Below, piece by piece: positions 16,569-24,669 of a stretch of 64,000 bases of DNA. The number at the start of each line of letters is the position of its first letter. Positions within the stretch are counted from its first letter, which is position 1. Source of the DNA: Aquicella siphonis (GTDB lineage: Bacteria > Pseudomonadota > Gammaproteobacteria > DSM-16500). The stretch covers positions 1,922,001-1,986,000 of the forward strand of contig NZ_LR699119.1 of the NCBI RefSeq assembly GCF_902459485.1, given 5' to 3'. Position numbers and translations under genes: made by a program. The notes beneath the pieces are model-generated. The model ran no database searches, was not told where the DNA came from, and saw nothing but the letters and a program-made list of their open reading frames with translations.

Positions 16569-18140
16569 ATGTATAGTCGTCCAAGAGAGAAAGGCTCCCG
16601 TTATTCAGGTTCGGAGAAATCCAGATCGCATTCTTCCCACAGTGATTCGCACTCAAGAAAGCGCAAGCAGAGTGATTACAGTGACGGAAAGCGCCCGGAA
16701 TACAGCCTGTCGCCTGGCCACGAAAAAGAAACATACTCCGAGAAGGAGAATCGTCATTCCAGCCATGATTCCTTCATGCATGACGGTGAAAGCCGCCGCG
16801 AATCCGAAAAAAAGAAGGGCAAAGAGGTTGTCAGTAAAAAACGCAAGAAATTGCACGATAGTCACGAGAATGAAGATCAACCCGTATTATCCGATCATGA
16901 TTATTCAACAAGCAGATCAGATCGACATGGTCACCGCGCTGCTTCCTCAGCATCAAAACAGACTGATACCAAGCGACGCCGGACAGAAACAGGATATGAT
17001 AGCGCTCGAAACAATGGCAGCCACGATGAAGCAGATAAAACATCCGGCGGCGAACGTTATCGCGCATCCGAGCGGCAGGCTACTCAACTGGTATTGCCCG
17101 TTCGCAGCGCGGCTCGCAATACTGTCAGGGCCCAAACCAACCCTGCCCAGCTTTTTGTCGGCCCATACAGGGATAATTATGCCCGCCTTCTTGATCACTC
17201 GGCCGACCGTCGCTTTCAGGAAGAAGACTTCAGAACGTTAGGCCGCGTCTCATCAAATGAAAAATATTACTTTGATGAATCAGGAGCAAGCATCAGGAAT
17301 GCCAATGCTTTTCTGGAAACATTCTGGAGCAGCGCGGAAAACCGTCTTGCCACCAGGGAATTTCATCAGGAAAAATATGACAAAACCGACCGCAGCAAAC
17401 CATTACATCCAGGCTGCATCTCTTTTGTCATGGCCGACATAAATGGGAAACAGCATTGCTTCGTCACCATTTCCGGTTTCCATAATGCTTCCAACAATCT
17501 CCGCCGGCGTATGCAAGAATTCATAGAAGATTATAATCAGTCCGGTAAAAACCGTGATGGCATTGAATTTTCACTGGTATACAGCGACACGCGCAATTTC
17601 AGCCGTATGATAGGAAATATTGCCGTAGCAGCAAGAAACGAAAAATCCATAATGAAGAATTGTTCTGAAAAGTATTATGCTTCCGCACTGACCAAGTTAT
17701 ATGCGGAATACGGGACTAATATCTCTGTTACCGGCGTGGCCAATTATGACTTTTATCCGTTCAGGTCCAGAGGTTTATACGGCGATCAACATGACACGGA
17801 TGACGCATCCGTCGTGCATCCGCGCGCCAATTATCGCGACAAGGACGTATTAAAAAATGATTTGCTTGTCAGAAGAAAACCTTGTTGTAATGATTGTCAG
17901 GCGAACAAAGAACAAGTGTTAACCGTGTTCAAGACCGCACAAAGAGACGGCGACGAGCTGATGGAAAGAAGGCGTATCATTACATCGCCCCTGAGAAACA
18001 GCTTTTCAACCGGCACTTCTCTGCTGCCGACAGTTTCCCTGTTTGCTCCCCCGGTCAGCATGCCATCAACGTCCGGCTATCGTGACACGCAGTTAACTCC
18101 GCCTGTCGCCAGAAGAACCAGCATCAAGGTAACCAATTAA
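16569..18140 (+). CDS. SR-rich protein with possible deaminase-like C-terminal domain; effector candidate
   Basis: The 523-residue protein has two parts. Residues 1-165 are very polar and rich in Ser, Arg, Lys, His, Glu and Asp, with RS-like stretches and several basic clusters (RKRK at 30-33, KKRKK at 90-94, KRRR at 135-138) that look like eukaryotic nuclear localisation signals. From about residue 230 a folded domain begins. CISFVMADINGKQHCFVTISG (283-303) could be the first beta strands of a cytidine-deaminase fold. C365-S-E367 would be the (H/C)xE zinc/catalytic motif, and P438-C-C440-N-D-C443 the PCxxC-type zinc motif. This reading is mine from pattern alone. The protein would be a host-directed nucleic-acid or nucleotide deaminase if right. 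Good ribosome binding site (GAGGTGG). Confidence 0.65.
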   Translation: MYSRPREKGSRYSGSEKSRSHSSHSDSHSRKRKQSDYSDGKRPEYSLSPGHEKETYSEKENRHSSHDSFMHDGESRRESEKKKGKEVVSKKRKKLHDSHENEDQPVLSDHDYSTSRSDRHGHRAASSASKQTDTKRRRTETGYDSARNNGSHDEADKTSGGERYRASERQATQLVLPVRSAARNTVRAQTNPAQLFVGPYRDNYARLLDHSADRRFQEEDFRTLGRVSSNEKYYFDESGASIRNANAFLETFWSSAENRLATREFHQEKYDKTDRSKPLHPGCISFVMADINGKQHCFVTISGFHNASNNLRRRMQEFIEDYNQSGKNRDGIEFSLVYSDTRNFSRMIGNIAVAARNEKSIMKNCSEKYYASALTKLYAEYGTNISVTGVANYDFYPFRSRGLYGDQHDTDDASVVHPRANYRDKDVLKNDLLVRRKPCCNDCQANKEQVLTVFKTAQRDGDELMERRRIITSPLRNSFSTGTSLLPTVSLFAPPVSMPSTSGYRDTQLTPPVARRTSIKVTN

Positions 18141-18151
18141 GGAAAGCGGTA

Positions 18152-18186
18152 AATCATGGCCTTTATTAAAAGGCCATGATTATTTA
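18152..18186 (+). terminator. Hairpin terminator after the SR-rich gene
   Basis: A 13-base-pair perfect stem (AATCATGGCCTTT / AAAGGCCATGATT) with an ATTA loop lies 12 bases past the stop, followed by the T-rich ATTTATAAT. The T run is weak. Confidence 0.65.
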
Positions 18187-18238
18187 TAATCGATGCATAC
18201 TGATAATAACCTGATTATAAATAACACGAGCAAACATC

Positions 18239-19312
18239 ATGCACGGTCAATCCTTTCTCAATGAACCATCGCTAACCGATTCTCATACTGCATTGAAAAA
18301 TCTTCAAAAAGGCATACAGTACAACGCCAGCAAAAAGTTTGAGAAGGCAGCCAGGATTTTGCTTCCTGTCTATCAGTTTTTCTCTCATTACCGTGAAGAA
18401 TGCCCTGAAACCCTGGCTCAAGCCGCTTATTTTCTGGGGTGCAGCCTGATGGAGCTGGATGAACCGCGCAAAGCCTGTCCCTATCTTTTGAACGCTTATC
18501 GGTTGTATTACCATCTCTGCAAACAGGAACTCCATCCTGATCTGACAAATCTGCGAATCCTGTTAATCAACAGCGCATATGATCTCACTCAGTGCCGCAT
18601 GGCATTGAACAAGACCGATGAAGCCGCGACTGATCTCGCAGACCTGGAAACCTTATTCCAGCAAATTTTGCCTCCCGTTCCCGACGATAATCTGAAATTG
18701 ACCCTAGGAAACATTTATCTTCTGCTGGCTGAATACGGCGCGAGCAATGCTCCCAAAAAATTATACTATCTCAAACTGGCCATGGAGCTTGCCCCCAGTC
18801 TTGCGACCGACATCAAATACGGCATCGTGCTCATGCAAACAGGAGAATATGCTAGCGCCGCGCACCACCTGACTCGTCTGATTTCCAATACTGCCTGGAG
18901 CGCGGACACTCAATCTCTTTTAGCCGATGCCTTGCATCATCTGGGAAAATGCAAATTACATCTGAACAGTCTGGATCAGGCAATAGTGTTTTTAAAAAAA
19001 GCCGCCGGCATTTATCACCATCTAAACGACACATTAGCGGAAATGTCTACTAATCTGGGATTGGCGTTATGCTATAACAAGACCGATTCGATTTTTGCCA
19101 GTGAAGCTCTTCTCGAACGCATACTGGTTTACGTAAAAAAACTGGACCATGCCAGTTCGCTTCAAGCGGCGTTTAACATCATTTCAGACTGGTGCAAGAC
19201 TGCCAACCTGCCTGAGGGGTATAATCTGAATGCGGAGCGAATGAGACAGCTATCCGATTTATTCATCAGACAGGAACAACAATTACGTTCCGAAAACTCA
19301 AACGGCTATTGA
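18239..19312 (+). CDS. TPR-like alpha-helical repeat protein
   Basis: A 357-residue, all-helical protein without signal peptide. Helical pairs with TPR-like spacing are visible: NASKKFEKAARILLPVYQFF near residue 29, QAAYFLGCSLMELDEPRKACPYLLNAYRLY near 60, GIVLMQTGEYASAAHHLTRLI near 197, and ADALHHLGKCKLHLNSLDQAIVFLKKAAGIYHHL near 230. TPR proteins mediate protein-protein contacts; Legionella and Coxiella export several Sel1/TPR proteins, so an effector role is possible. The last 15 bases overlap the 3' end of the convergent gene at 19298. Confidence 0.7.
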   Translation: MHGQSFLNEPSLTDSHTALKNLQKGIQYNASKKFEKAARILLPVYQFFSHYREECPETLAQAAYFLGCSLMELDEPRKACPYLLNAYRLYYHLCKQELHPDLTNLRILLINSAYDLTQCRMALNKTDEAATDLADLETLFQQILPPVPDDNLKLTLGNIYLLLAEYGASNAPKKLYYLKLAMELAPSLATDIKYGIVLMQTGEYASAAHHLTRLISNTAWSADTQSLLADALHHLGKCKLHLNSLDQAIVFLKKAAGIYHHLNDTLAEMSTNLGLALCYNKTDSIFASEALLERILVYVKKLDHASSLQAAFNIISDWCKTANLPEGYNLNAERMRQLSDLFIRQEQQLRSENSNGY

Positions 19313-20584
19313 CCGGATTTCCGCTTTCAAATCCGGCATATCATTGCCGGATTGGGTAAACTGCATACGATTACTGGCGCAAGCCGCGCTTCTCGCCAGA
19401 GTTTCCAGAATTTCCAGGGCATCGTCATAACATCCGCTAGCATAGGATTTTTTATCATTGGTGTATTTTACAATCCGGGAGATGACTTCATTTTCCAGTA
19501 AACGCAACTCGGCGCGCGACGCCAAGCTTTGCCTTATATACCAACCCAGTTTGTTTCTTGCCTCCCGGAGCGAATGAAATCCCATTTGAGCACAGACAAT
19601 ATTTTTTAATGTCTTCCCGTCATGGGCCGCGAGTAGAGCATAAGCGATGACACCTTGTTCAAAAGCGGTTTTGGCGTTATTCAACAGGGACAAATAGGCT
19701 TGCGCCCGCGCTTTCCCTCTGTCCCTGTCAAAATGGCGCGCGAAAAATCCCAAATGTGAATCCGTTACTTTTGACATGTCCAAATATTTTTTGATTCCCT
19801 CGTCGCATTGCGTAAATCTCGACTGCATAGACTCCGTGGACCGCCGAGACCACTGAGGATTGAACAGTGAAAGACAGGGTGCAGAACGGCACCGCTTCAT
19901 TCCTTCCGCGGGAACAGCCAGATTCGCGGGAGATTGTTCCATTCCAGCCGGATTGCGGAATCCTGGCGCGTCATCGCATTTCACTGAAAGAGATGCGCGG
20001 ACCGCCTGTCCTGAAGACGACATGAGCGGCATTTGTTCCCGCTGTTTTTGCGCAGCGCGGCTATATTTTCTGAATAAATCAAAAATGGTTTTATTATTTG
20101 TAAGCGCATCGATTGACCGGCCTATGTAAGAACAAGCGGAACCAAAGGCGCCAATTGTCAATGGAATAAACGGCAAGATGACTTCCCATGCGGCCACGGC
20201 GGCATGTTCTGCTATAAATCCCACCCCAAAGGAATGCAAAGGTATGGCGAGAACAGACACAATCAACCCGACAAGACAGCCGGCAACCGTCGCGATTTTT
20301 TCATTTGTGGGTTTTTCGTTACTGATCAGCGTATCGATAGACATCCCTATATATTTTCCCGCTGATCCGAAACTGCCGGTAACCAGAACGATAAAAAAAA
20401 TCATGCCCAGCCAGGCCGGCATCAGAGACGCGCCTCCGGTAAAAGGAATGGCTGCAATCCCGCCGGCAATCAACCCTATTGAAAGCACCGCACCAGTCAT
20501 GCAACCCAGGACAGTCAGCGCTTTCTGCCAGGAATTCAAACGTGATTTAAAAAATGTTTTAATTGATTTTAATATCGGCCACAT
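19298..20584 (-). CDS. Membrane protein with internal duplication, unknown function
   Basis: I do not recognise this 428-residue protein. The N-terminal 165 residues hold two copies of a unit of about 60-75 residues: a hydrophobic, Gly-rich double span beginning GCMTGAVLSIG / GCLVGLIVSVL and ending in GSFGSAGKYIGMSIDTLISN / GAFGSACSYIGRSIDALTNN. A cytosolic-looking region follows, with a helical C-terminal domain at about 285-405. GTG codons at 20593 and 20590 are open, but the ATG at 20584 is the natural start. Short hydrophobic hairpins plus a helical domain resemble some Legionella membrane-inserted effectors; this is only suggestive. It overlaps the convergent TPR gene by 15 bases. Confidence 0.68.
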   Translation of the reverse strand: MWPILKSIKTFFKSRLNSWQKALTVLGCMTGAVLSIGLIAGGIAAIPFTGGASLMPAWLGMIFFIVLVTGSFGSAGKYIGMSIDTLISNEKPTNEKIATVAGCLVGLIVSVLAIPLHSFGVGFIAEHAAVAAWEVILPFIPLTIGAFGSACSYIGRSIDALTNNKTIFDLFRKYSRAAQKQREQMPLMSSSGQAVRASLSVKCDDAPGFRNPAGMEQSPANLAVPAEGMKRCRSAPCLSLFNPQWSRRSTESMQSRFTQCDEGIKKYLDMSKVTDSHLGFFARHFDRDRGKARAQAYLSLLNNAKTAFEQGVIAYALLAAHDGKTLKNIVCAQMGFHSLREARNKLGWYIRQSLASRAELRLLENEVISRIVKYTNDKKSYASGCYDDALEILETLARSAACASNRMQFTQSGNDMPDLKAEIRSIAV

Positions 20585-20691
20585 GCACACCACTTATCGT
20601 TTTTCATTATCCGATAGTATGTGTGTGTTACATGACAGATTGATGACACCATCCAGGCAAATTTCCATTTGCCCGGCCGGATAACGCGCAT

Positions 20692-21171
20692 TTAGCGGCG
20701 CGGAGCATAATAAACAATAGGCGCCGGTGCGGGCGGAGCATAGTGGTACTGGCTGGCGCCAATCTCTGATATCCGCTTGCCTTTGCTATCCACAGCCCAC
20801 ACATGCAATACCGCGCCTTGAGGACTGCTGACAAAACGGTAGCTCGCGTTAGGTTGCAGGTTTGCGCGTACTTCAGTGAGACTGTCGTAAGGCCCTGTTC
20901 CAAAACCTCTGTTAAATGTGGATGAAATCACAAACAGGTGCGGTCCAGGCACAACATTGATTTTGGAATTTTCAGACCAAACCATGCCTACGGGCTTATT
21001 GTCAATTGAGCTGACAATATTGTTGCTCCATTCGAAGAGACCGCTTCGTGTAGAAGAACCGCTGACCGTTGCTAAAGACCGGGTGCCCGTTCGAGGCTCT
21101 TGATAGCCATTCACCGAAGCGCAGCTAACCAGTAAAAAAGGAAAAAATAAAGCCAATAGTTTGGTATACAT
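20692..21171 (-). CDS. Small lipoprotein, unknown function
   Basis: The 159-residue protein starts with a lipoprotein signal peptide ending in the lipobox LVSC (Cys16), so it should be anchored to a membrane by lipid. The mature part contains NVVPGPHLFVISSTFNRGFG and NLQPNASYRFVSSPQG, a beta-sandwich-like pattern seen in many small uncharacterised lipoproteins, and ends in a Pro/Ala/Tyr-rich tail. It is a single-gene unit. Confidence 0.78.
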   Translation of the reverse strand: MYTKLLALFFPFLLVSCASVNGYQEPRTGTRSLATVSGSSTRSGLFEWSNNIVSSIDNKPVGMVWSENSKINVVPGPHLFVISSTFNRGFGTGPYDSLTEVRANLQPNASYRFVSSPQGAVLHVWAVDSKGKRISEIGASQYHYAPPAPAPIVYYAPRR

Positions 21172-21246
21172 GATTATTATCTCGTTTTGTATTTGACCTG
21201 AACGCGATATTAATTATAATTTTTGATCAATTCAAGCTGAAATATT

Positions 21247-21320
21247 ACCCGACAGCAGCTCTCATCCACCAGAGACAACAAACAATACCAATAAAAAAGC
21301 CCTGCAAGCAGGGCTTTTTT
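21247..21320. repeat. 74-bp direct repeat, copy A (contains terminator stem)
   Basis: Identical base for base to 21425-21498, 178 bases further on. It includes GCCCTGC-AA-GCAGGGC followed by TTTTTT, a hairpin terminator that can work on both strands (A run before, T run after). It lies upstream of the lipoprotein gene and could insulate it from the tRNA transcript. Confidence 0.85.
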
Positions 21321-21424
21321 CTACCATGCACCCTACGGGGATTCACTCGCACCATCCCTGGCGCTCGCCCTCCTGGCGCACAATAATCGTGCGTGCAAAA
21401 TCGGCAATCCTGCCGATTTTTCGA

Positions 21425-21498
21425 ACCCGACAGCAGCTCTCATCCACCAGAGACAACAAACAATACCAATAAAAAAGCCCTGCAAGCAGGGCTTTTTT
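21425..21498. repeat. 74-bp direct repeat, copy B, next to tRNA-Glu
   Basis: Identical to 21247-21320. The 104 bases between the copies contain CCTACGGGGATTCACTCGC, which resembles the T-arm end of the neighbouring tRNA-Glu gene (CCACGGGGATTCGAACCCC). The arrangement therefore looks like an old tandem duplication or excision scar at the tRNA 3' end. Confidence 0.85.
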
Positions 21499-21510
21499 AT
21501 TGGTATTGTT
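21459..21510 (-). terminator. Long hairpin terminator directly after tRNA-Glu
   Basis: A perfect 25-base-pair inverted repeat with a two-base AA centre. The GC-rich core GCCCTGC/GCAGGGC is followed by T6. Its upstream arm starts at the base adjoining the encoded CCA of tRNA-Glu, so there is no spacer between tRNA and terminator. Confidence 0.85.
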
Positions 21511-21586
21511 TGGCGTCCCCACGGGGATTCGAACCCCGGTTACCGCCGTGAAAGGGCGATGTCCTAGGCCTCTAGACGATGGGGAC
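21511..21586 (-). tRNA. tRNA-Glu (anticodon UUC)
   Basis: The 76-base minus-strand sequence folds as a cloverleaf. It begins GTCCCCATCGTCTAGAGG, has anticodon loop CTTTCAC (UUC), T-arm GGGGTTCGAATCCCC, acceptor end GGGGAC and an encoded CCA. Confidence 0.96.
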
Positions 21587-21601
21587 GTTGAGACGTCATT
21601 T

Positions 21602-21674
<73 letters not shown>

Positions 21675-21789
21675 GTTAACCTCTGAGAGAGACGCGATTC
21701 TATGAAGCAGGGAGTCGTTTGTCAACACAAGAAAGCTATCAAATGCCAAATTTACCGACCCAGCGGCATTTTGCCTTATTTTTATGGCC

Positions 21790-23214
21790 TTACAAGGCAT
21801 TTCCTTCACCTTCCACACCATCAGGCATATTCGCCTGGCTACGCAGGATTTCCAGCCTTTCCAGCACACGTTTCTGTCCTATCAGCACCATGGTGATGTC
21901 GATAGGCGGCGATACCGTGCCGCCTGTCACGGCTATGCGGACGGGCTGAGCCAGTTTACCCAGCTTGAGCCCATGAATTTCCGCCGTACTGGCCAACACT
22001 TCATGTACAGATTCCCTGGTCCAGACATCCAGTTGTGCCAGTCTTTCCCTGAGCATCATCAAAGCCGGAATCAATTCTGGCGTGAAATGAGATTTCATCT
22101 CATCACTCACCTGTACCGGCTCATAAAAATACCGGCTGCGTTCAGCCATTTCACGCAGGGTTTTGGTTCGTTCCGCCTGTGCCTTGATCACTTCAGTCAA
22201 CTCCGGCCCATTTCGGGTATCGATGCCCAGTTTTTCCATATGCCAGGCAAATTCTTTCGCGACATGTTCCGGGTCGCCTGTCTTCATGTAATGCTGGTTA
22301 AGCCATACCAGCTTGTCCTGGTTGAATGCCGCGGGGGCGCGGTTAATATCCTTGATATCGAAATACTCAATCAACTCACTCATAGAAAAAATTTCCTGGT
22401 CGCCGTGCGACCAGCCCAGTCTGGCCAGATAATTCAGCAAGGCCTCGGGTAAAAAACCCTCTTCACGGTATTGCAGCACACTGACCGCTCCATGACGCTT
22501 GGACAAGCGCTTGCCGTCTCCTCCCAGAATCATGGGAACATGCGCGTAAAGCGGCGGTGTCGCGCCCAGAGCGCGCAAGATGTTGATCTGCCGGGGGGTA
22601 TTGTTGATGTGGTCATCGCCGCGAATCACATGGGTGATATTCATGTCCCAGTCATCGACCACCACAGTAAAATTATAAGTCGGCGTGCCGTCGCTGCGAG
22701 CAATAATCAAGTCATCCAGTTCCGCATTGGAAAACGCCAGCCGGCCGCGCACCTGGTCATCAAACTCAACCACCCCTTCCAGGGGATTCTTGAAACGCAC
22801 GACATAAGAGCCTTCGCCTGCGATACCGCGGTTTCTGCATAAACCATCATAGCGCGGCTTTTCCTTGCGGGCCATTTGTTCTTCACGCAGCAACTCCAGC
22901 CGTTCCTTGGAACAATAACAGCGATAAGCCGTACCGCTTTCAAGCATTTGCGCGATCACTTCTCTATAGCGGTCAAAGCGCCGGGTTTGATAGAACGGGC
23001 CTTCATCATAATTCAGGTTCAGCCAATCCATTCCATCCAATATAGCTTGCACCGATTCCGGTGTGGAACGCTCAAGATCCGTGTCTTCAATGCGCAAGAT
23101 AAAGGTTCCCCGAGTCTTGCGGGCATATAGCCAGCAATATAAAGCCGTTCTCGCACCGCCAATGTGCAGATACCCTGTAGGGCTGGGCGCGAACCGAGTG
23201 CGTACAATAGTCAT
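21790..23214 (-). CDS. gltX: Glutamate--tRNA ligase
   Basis: Charges tRNA-Glu. The 474-residue class I synthetase has the HIGH-type motif [15 protein letters not shown] near residue 17, the KMSKS-type motif [13 protein letters not shown] near residue 240, and the usual C-terminal helical anticodon-binding domain. Length is normal. It has no internal frameshift. It is upstream of tRNA-Ala and tRNA-Glu on the same strand; gltX next to tRNA-Ala(GGC) genes is also seen in enteric bacteria. Confidence 0.97.
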   Translation of the reverse strand: MTIVRTRFAPSPTGYLHIGGARTALYCWLYARKTRGTFILRIEDTDLERSTPESVQAILDGMDWLNLNYDEGPFYQTRRFDRYREVIAQMLESGTAYRCYCSKERLELLREEQMARKEKPRYDGLCRNRGIAGEGSYVVRFKNPLEGVVEFDDQVRGRLAFSNAELDDLIIARSDGTPTYNFTVVVDDWDMNITHVIRGDDHINNTPRQINILRALGATPPLYAHVPMILGGDGKRLSKRHGAVSVLQYREEGFLPEALLNYLARLGWSHGDQEIFSMSELIEYFDIKDINRAPAAFNQDKLVWLNQHYMKTGDPEHVAKEFAWHMEKLGIDTRNGPELTEVIKAQAERTKTLREMAERSRYFYEPVQVSDEMKSHFTPELIPALMMLRERLAQLDVWTRESVHEVLASTAEIHGLKLGKLAQPVRIAVTGGTVSPPIDITMVLIGQKRVLERLEILRSQANMPDGVEGEGNAL

Positions 23215-23353
23215 GGCATATACCTTAATCAGCAGTCAAAACGGGGTATTGTAGCAGTGTCCCGGATGAAATCGAATCGCGCGGCGGGGAAAATTTGCGG
23301 TTCGAACCGCGCTCCGCGGAAGCTGGTGTTTCGTGTTCAGCGGTCTCTCTCAA

Positions 23354-23794
23354 TTACGTACGTGTTAATACCAGCGGTTGCCCGAATTCTTCCAGGTACA
23401 GCTTTTTTGTTTCAAGAAAATTACTGATTAAAGCCTGGCCATCATCGGTCGGAGATGCAGGCTCGTGGTGCAGATAATGCCCGAATATTTTTTCGCAATC
23501 ATGAAAATAGTTACGGGTATAAAGAATATGATTATGCCAGAATTCATCAATTTCGCGCGTGGGAACCAAGGGCATAGGCAAATATTTTTTCAGCAGGAAC
23601 AAAAAATTCTTGTAGAGCTGGCAGCATTGCACCGCATCGGCATGAGTCCAGCGCGGCAACGGATAATGCGGCGCGCACATTGATTCAGCGATATACGTCA
23701 AATCAAGCGCATCGATATAGCAGCGCGCCTCTTCAAGACTAACGCTGCCGTATCGCTGCAAATCCGCTTCGGAATGAAAGACGGCCAGTGCCAT
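23354..23794 (-). CDS. GRDP-like (glycine-rich-domain-containing) protein with WHxH motif
   Basis: The 146-residue protein matches the pattern of the GRDP-like (formerly DUF1399) family: an N-terminal YIDALDLTYIAESM helix, YKNFLFLLKKYLPMPLVPTREIDEFWHNHILYTRNYFHDC at 61-100, and FGHYLHH after it. The DEFWHNHIL segment (D83, W86, H87, H89), with later D99, C100 and His residues, looks like a metal or catalytic site. The biochemical function of the family is not established to my knowledge. It starts 12 bases after the small Cys-rich peptide gene and is the last gene of the receptor/TonB operon, so it may modify, bind or handle that peptide or its ligand. Confidence 0.7.
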   Translation of the reverse strand: MALAVFHSEADLQRYGSVSLEEARCYIDALDLTYIAESMCAPHYPLPRWTHADAVQCCQLYKNFLFLLKKYLPMPLVPTREIDEFWHNHILYTRNYFHDCEKIFGHYLHHEPASPTDDGQALISNFLETKKLYLEEFGQPLVLTRT

Positions 23795-23806
23795 AAGAAC
23801 TAGGGA

Positions 23807-23968
23807 TTACATCCGGCCGTGACAAAATCCGTTGCATTTACCGCTGCAATCCGCAGCAGATGCTTGATTTTCAGGAGAAAAACGTTCCGCCTTCACTTCC
23901 CGGGACGGCGACATGAAAATTTCATTCAGCAAATCAGTATGGTCTTGGGTGGTCATTAAATTTGTCAT
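23807..23968 (-). CDS. 53-residue Cys-rich small peptide in a TonB receptor operon
   Basis: A TTG at 24025 extends the frame upstream, but GCAGGAG nine bases ahead of the ATG at 23968 marks the real start. The peptide has a hydrophilic leader-like part with a short hydrophobic helix (DLLNEIFM), a polar linker (SPENQASAAD), and then C41-SGK-C45-NGF-C49-H50-GR-M53. Three Cys at regular CxxxCxxxC spacing with a following His and a final Met look like a soft-metal (copper, zinc) or iron-sulfur binding tail, or the core of a ribosomally made modified peptide. There is no Sec signal peptide. I know no named family. It lies between tonB and the GRDP-like gene on the same transcript. Confidence 0.72.
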   Translation of the reverse strand: MTNLMTTQDHTDLLNEIFMSPSREVKAERFSPENQASAADCSGKCNGFCHGRM

Positions 23969-24021
23969 GATAAAATACTCCTGCAATTTTGTCTGGAATC
24001 TACTCCACAGCCGGGGTGATT

Positions 24022-24669
24022 TCAAGCTAATTCAAACACCACATCGATGCTGAATTCGCGCGCGGAATCCAGATATTGTTTTACTTGTGCAAAAGGCGCG
24101 GCATCCCGCACTGCCGCGAGCGCGGCGCCGTCCAGACTGTCCGTACCGGAAGAATTGACAATTCTCAGGCTGCTGATGGAACCATCGGTGAACAAGGTGA
24201 ACTTAACCGTGGCCCGGCCTTCACGCTCCATCTGCACCGCGCTCACGGGATAGCGCTGTTGTTTCTGGATCGCCGCGTGCAGCATGGCCAACAAGGCTTC
24301 TGTCCGCGCACCCTGACTGATCCCTGAAGCAGACGGCCTGATTTCAGACTGATGCGCAGCCTCCACAGGCTCGGTTTTTTTTTGCCGGATGACCAGCGCG
24401 CGTTCGGCCGGCTTTTCTGCCGTGACAGTTTCCCTCTCTTTCAAGACGGGAGGCCTCACATCGCGAGCGGCCTGTGACGGATTCCTGGAAACAGCTTGAA
24501 CATCACGCTCATTCATCACATAGGAATTCACGGTATTGACCGCCGTATTACCCAGCAGCGGCATTTCTTTTGCCGCATCAAAAACGGCCACCATCAGGAA
24601 AAACACCAATGCGTGTGTCACAATGGACGCGGTGTAATGAAATGATTTGCTGTTCTTTAATGTCTTCAT
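24022..24669 (-). CDS. TonB-family energy transducer
   Basis: The 215-residue protein has one N-terminal membrane anchor (THALVFFLMVAVFDA, about residues 18-32) and a long charged linker that is poorer in Pro-Glu/Pro-Lys repeats than enteric TonB. A TonB C-terminal domain starts near residue 125: IQKQQRYPVSAVQMEREGRATVKFTLFTDGSISSLRIVNSSGTDSLDGAALAAV. It transmits proton-motive energy to an outer-membrane receptor. Its ATG overlaps the stop of the receptor gene by one base, so it is almost certainly dedicated to that receptor. No exbB or exbD lies nearby. Confidence 0.9.
   Translation of the reverse strand: MKTLKNSKSFHYTASIVTHALVFFLMVAVFDAAKEMPLLGNTAVNTVNSYVMNERDVQAVSRNPSQAARDVRPPVLKERETVTAEKPAERALVIRQKKTEPVEAAHQSEIRPSASGISQGARTEALLAMLHAAIQKQQRYPVSAVQMEREGRATVKFTLFTDGSISSLRIVNSSGTDSLDGAALAAVRDAAPFAQVKQYLDSAREFSIDVVFELA

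Noticed and set aside
16558-17241. A 227-codon frame in another phase over the SR-rich gene
   Set aside because: It is a by-product of the biased Ser/Arg/Lys codons of the real gene; the real frame has the ribosome binding site and a folded C-terminal domain.
21321-21424. Possible additional tRNA gene between the repeats
   Set aside because: Only a T-arm-like fragment is present; no cloverleaf can be formed.
21247-21498. Two repeats with a spacer, considered as a CRISPR remnant
   Set aside because: Only two copies of 74 bp containing a terminator, beside a tRNA, and no cas genes in the window.
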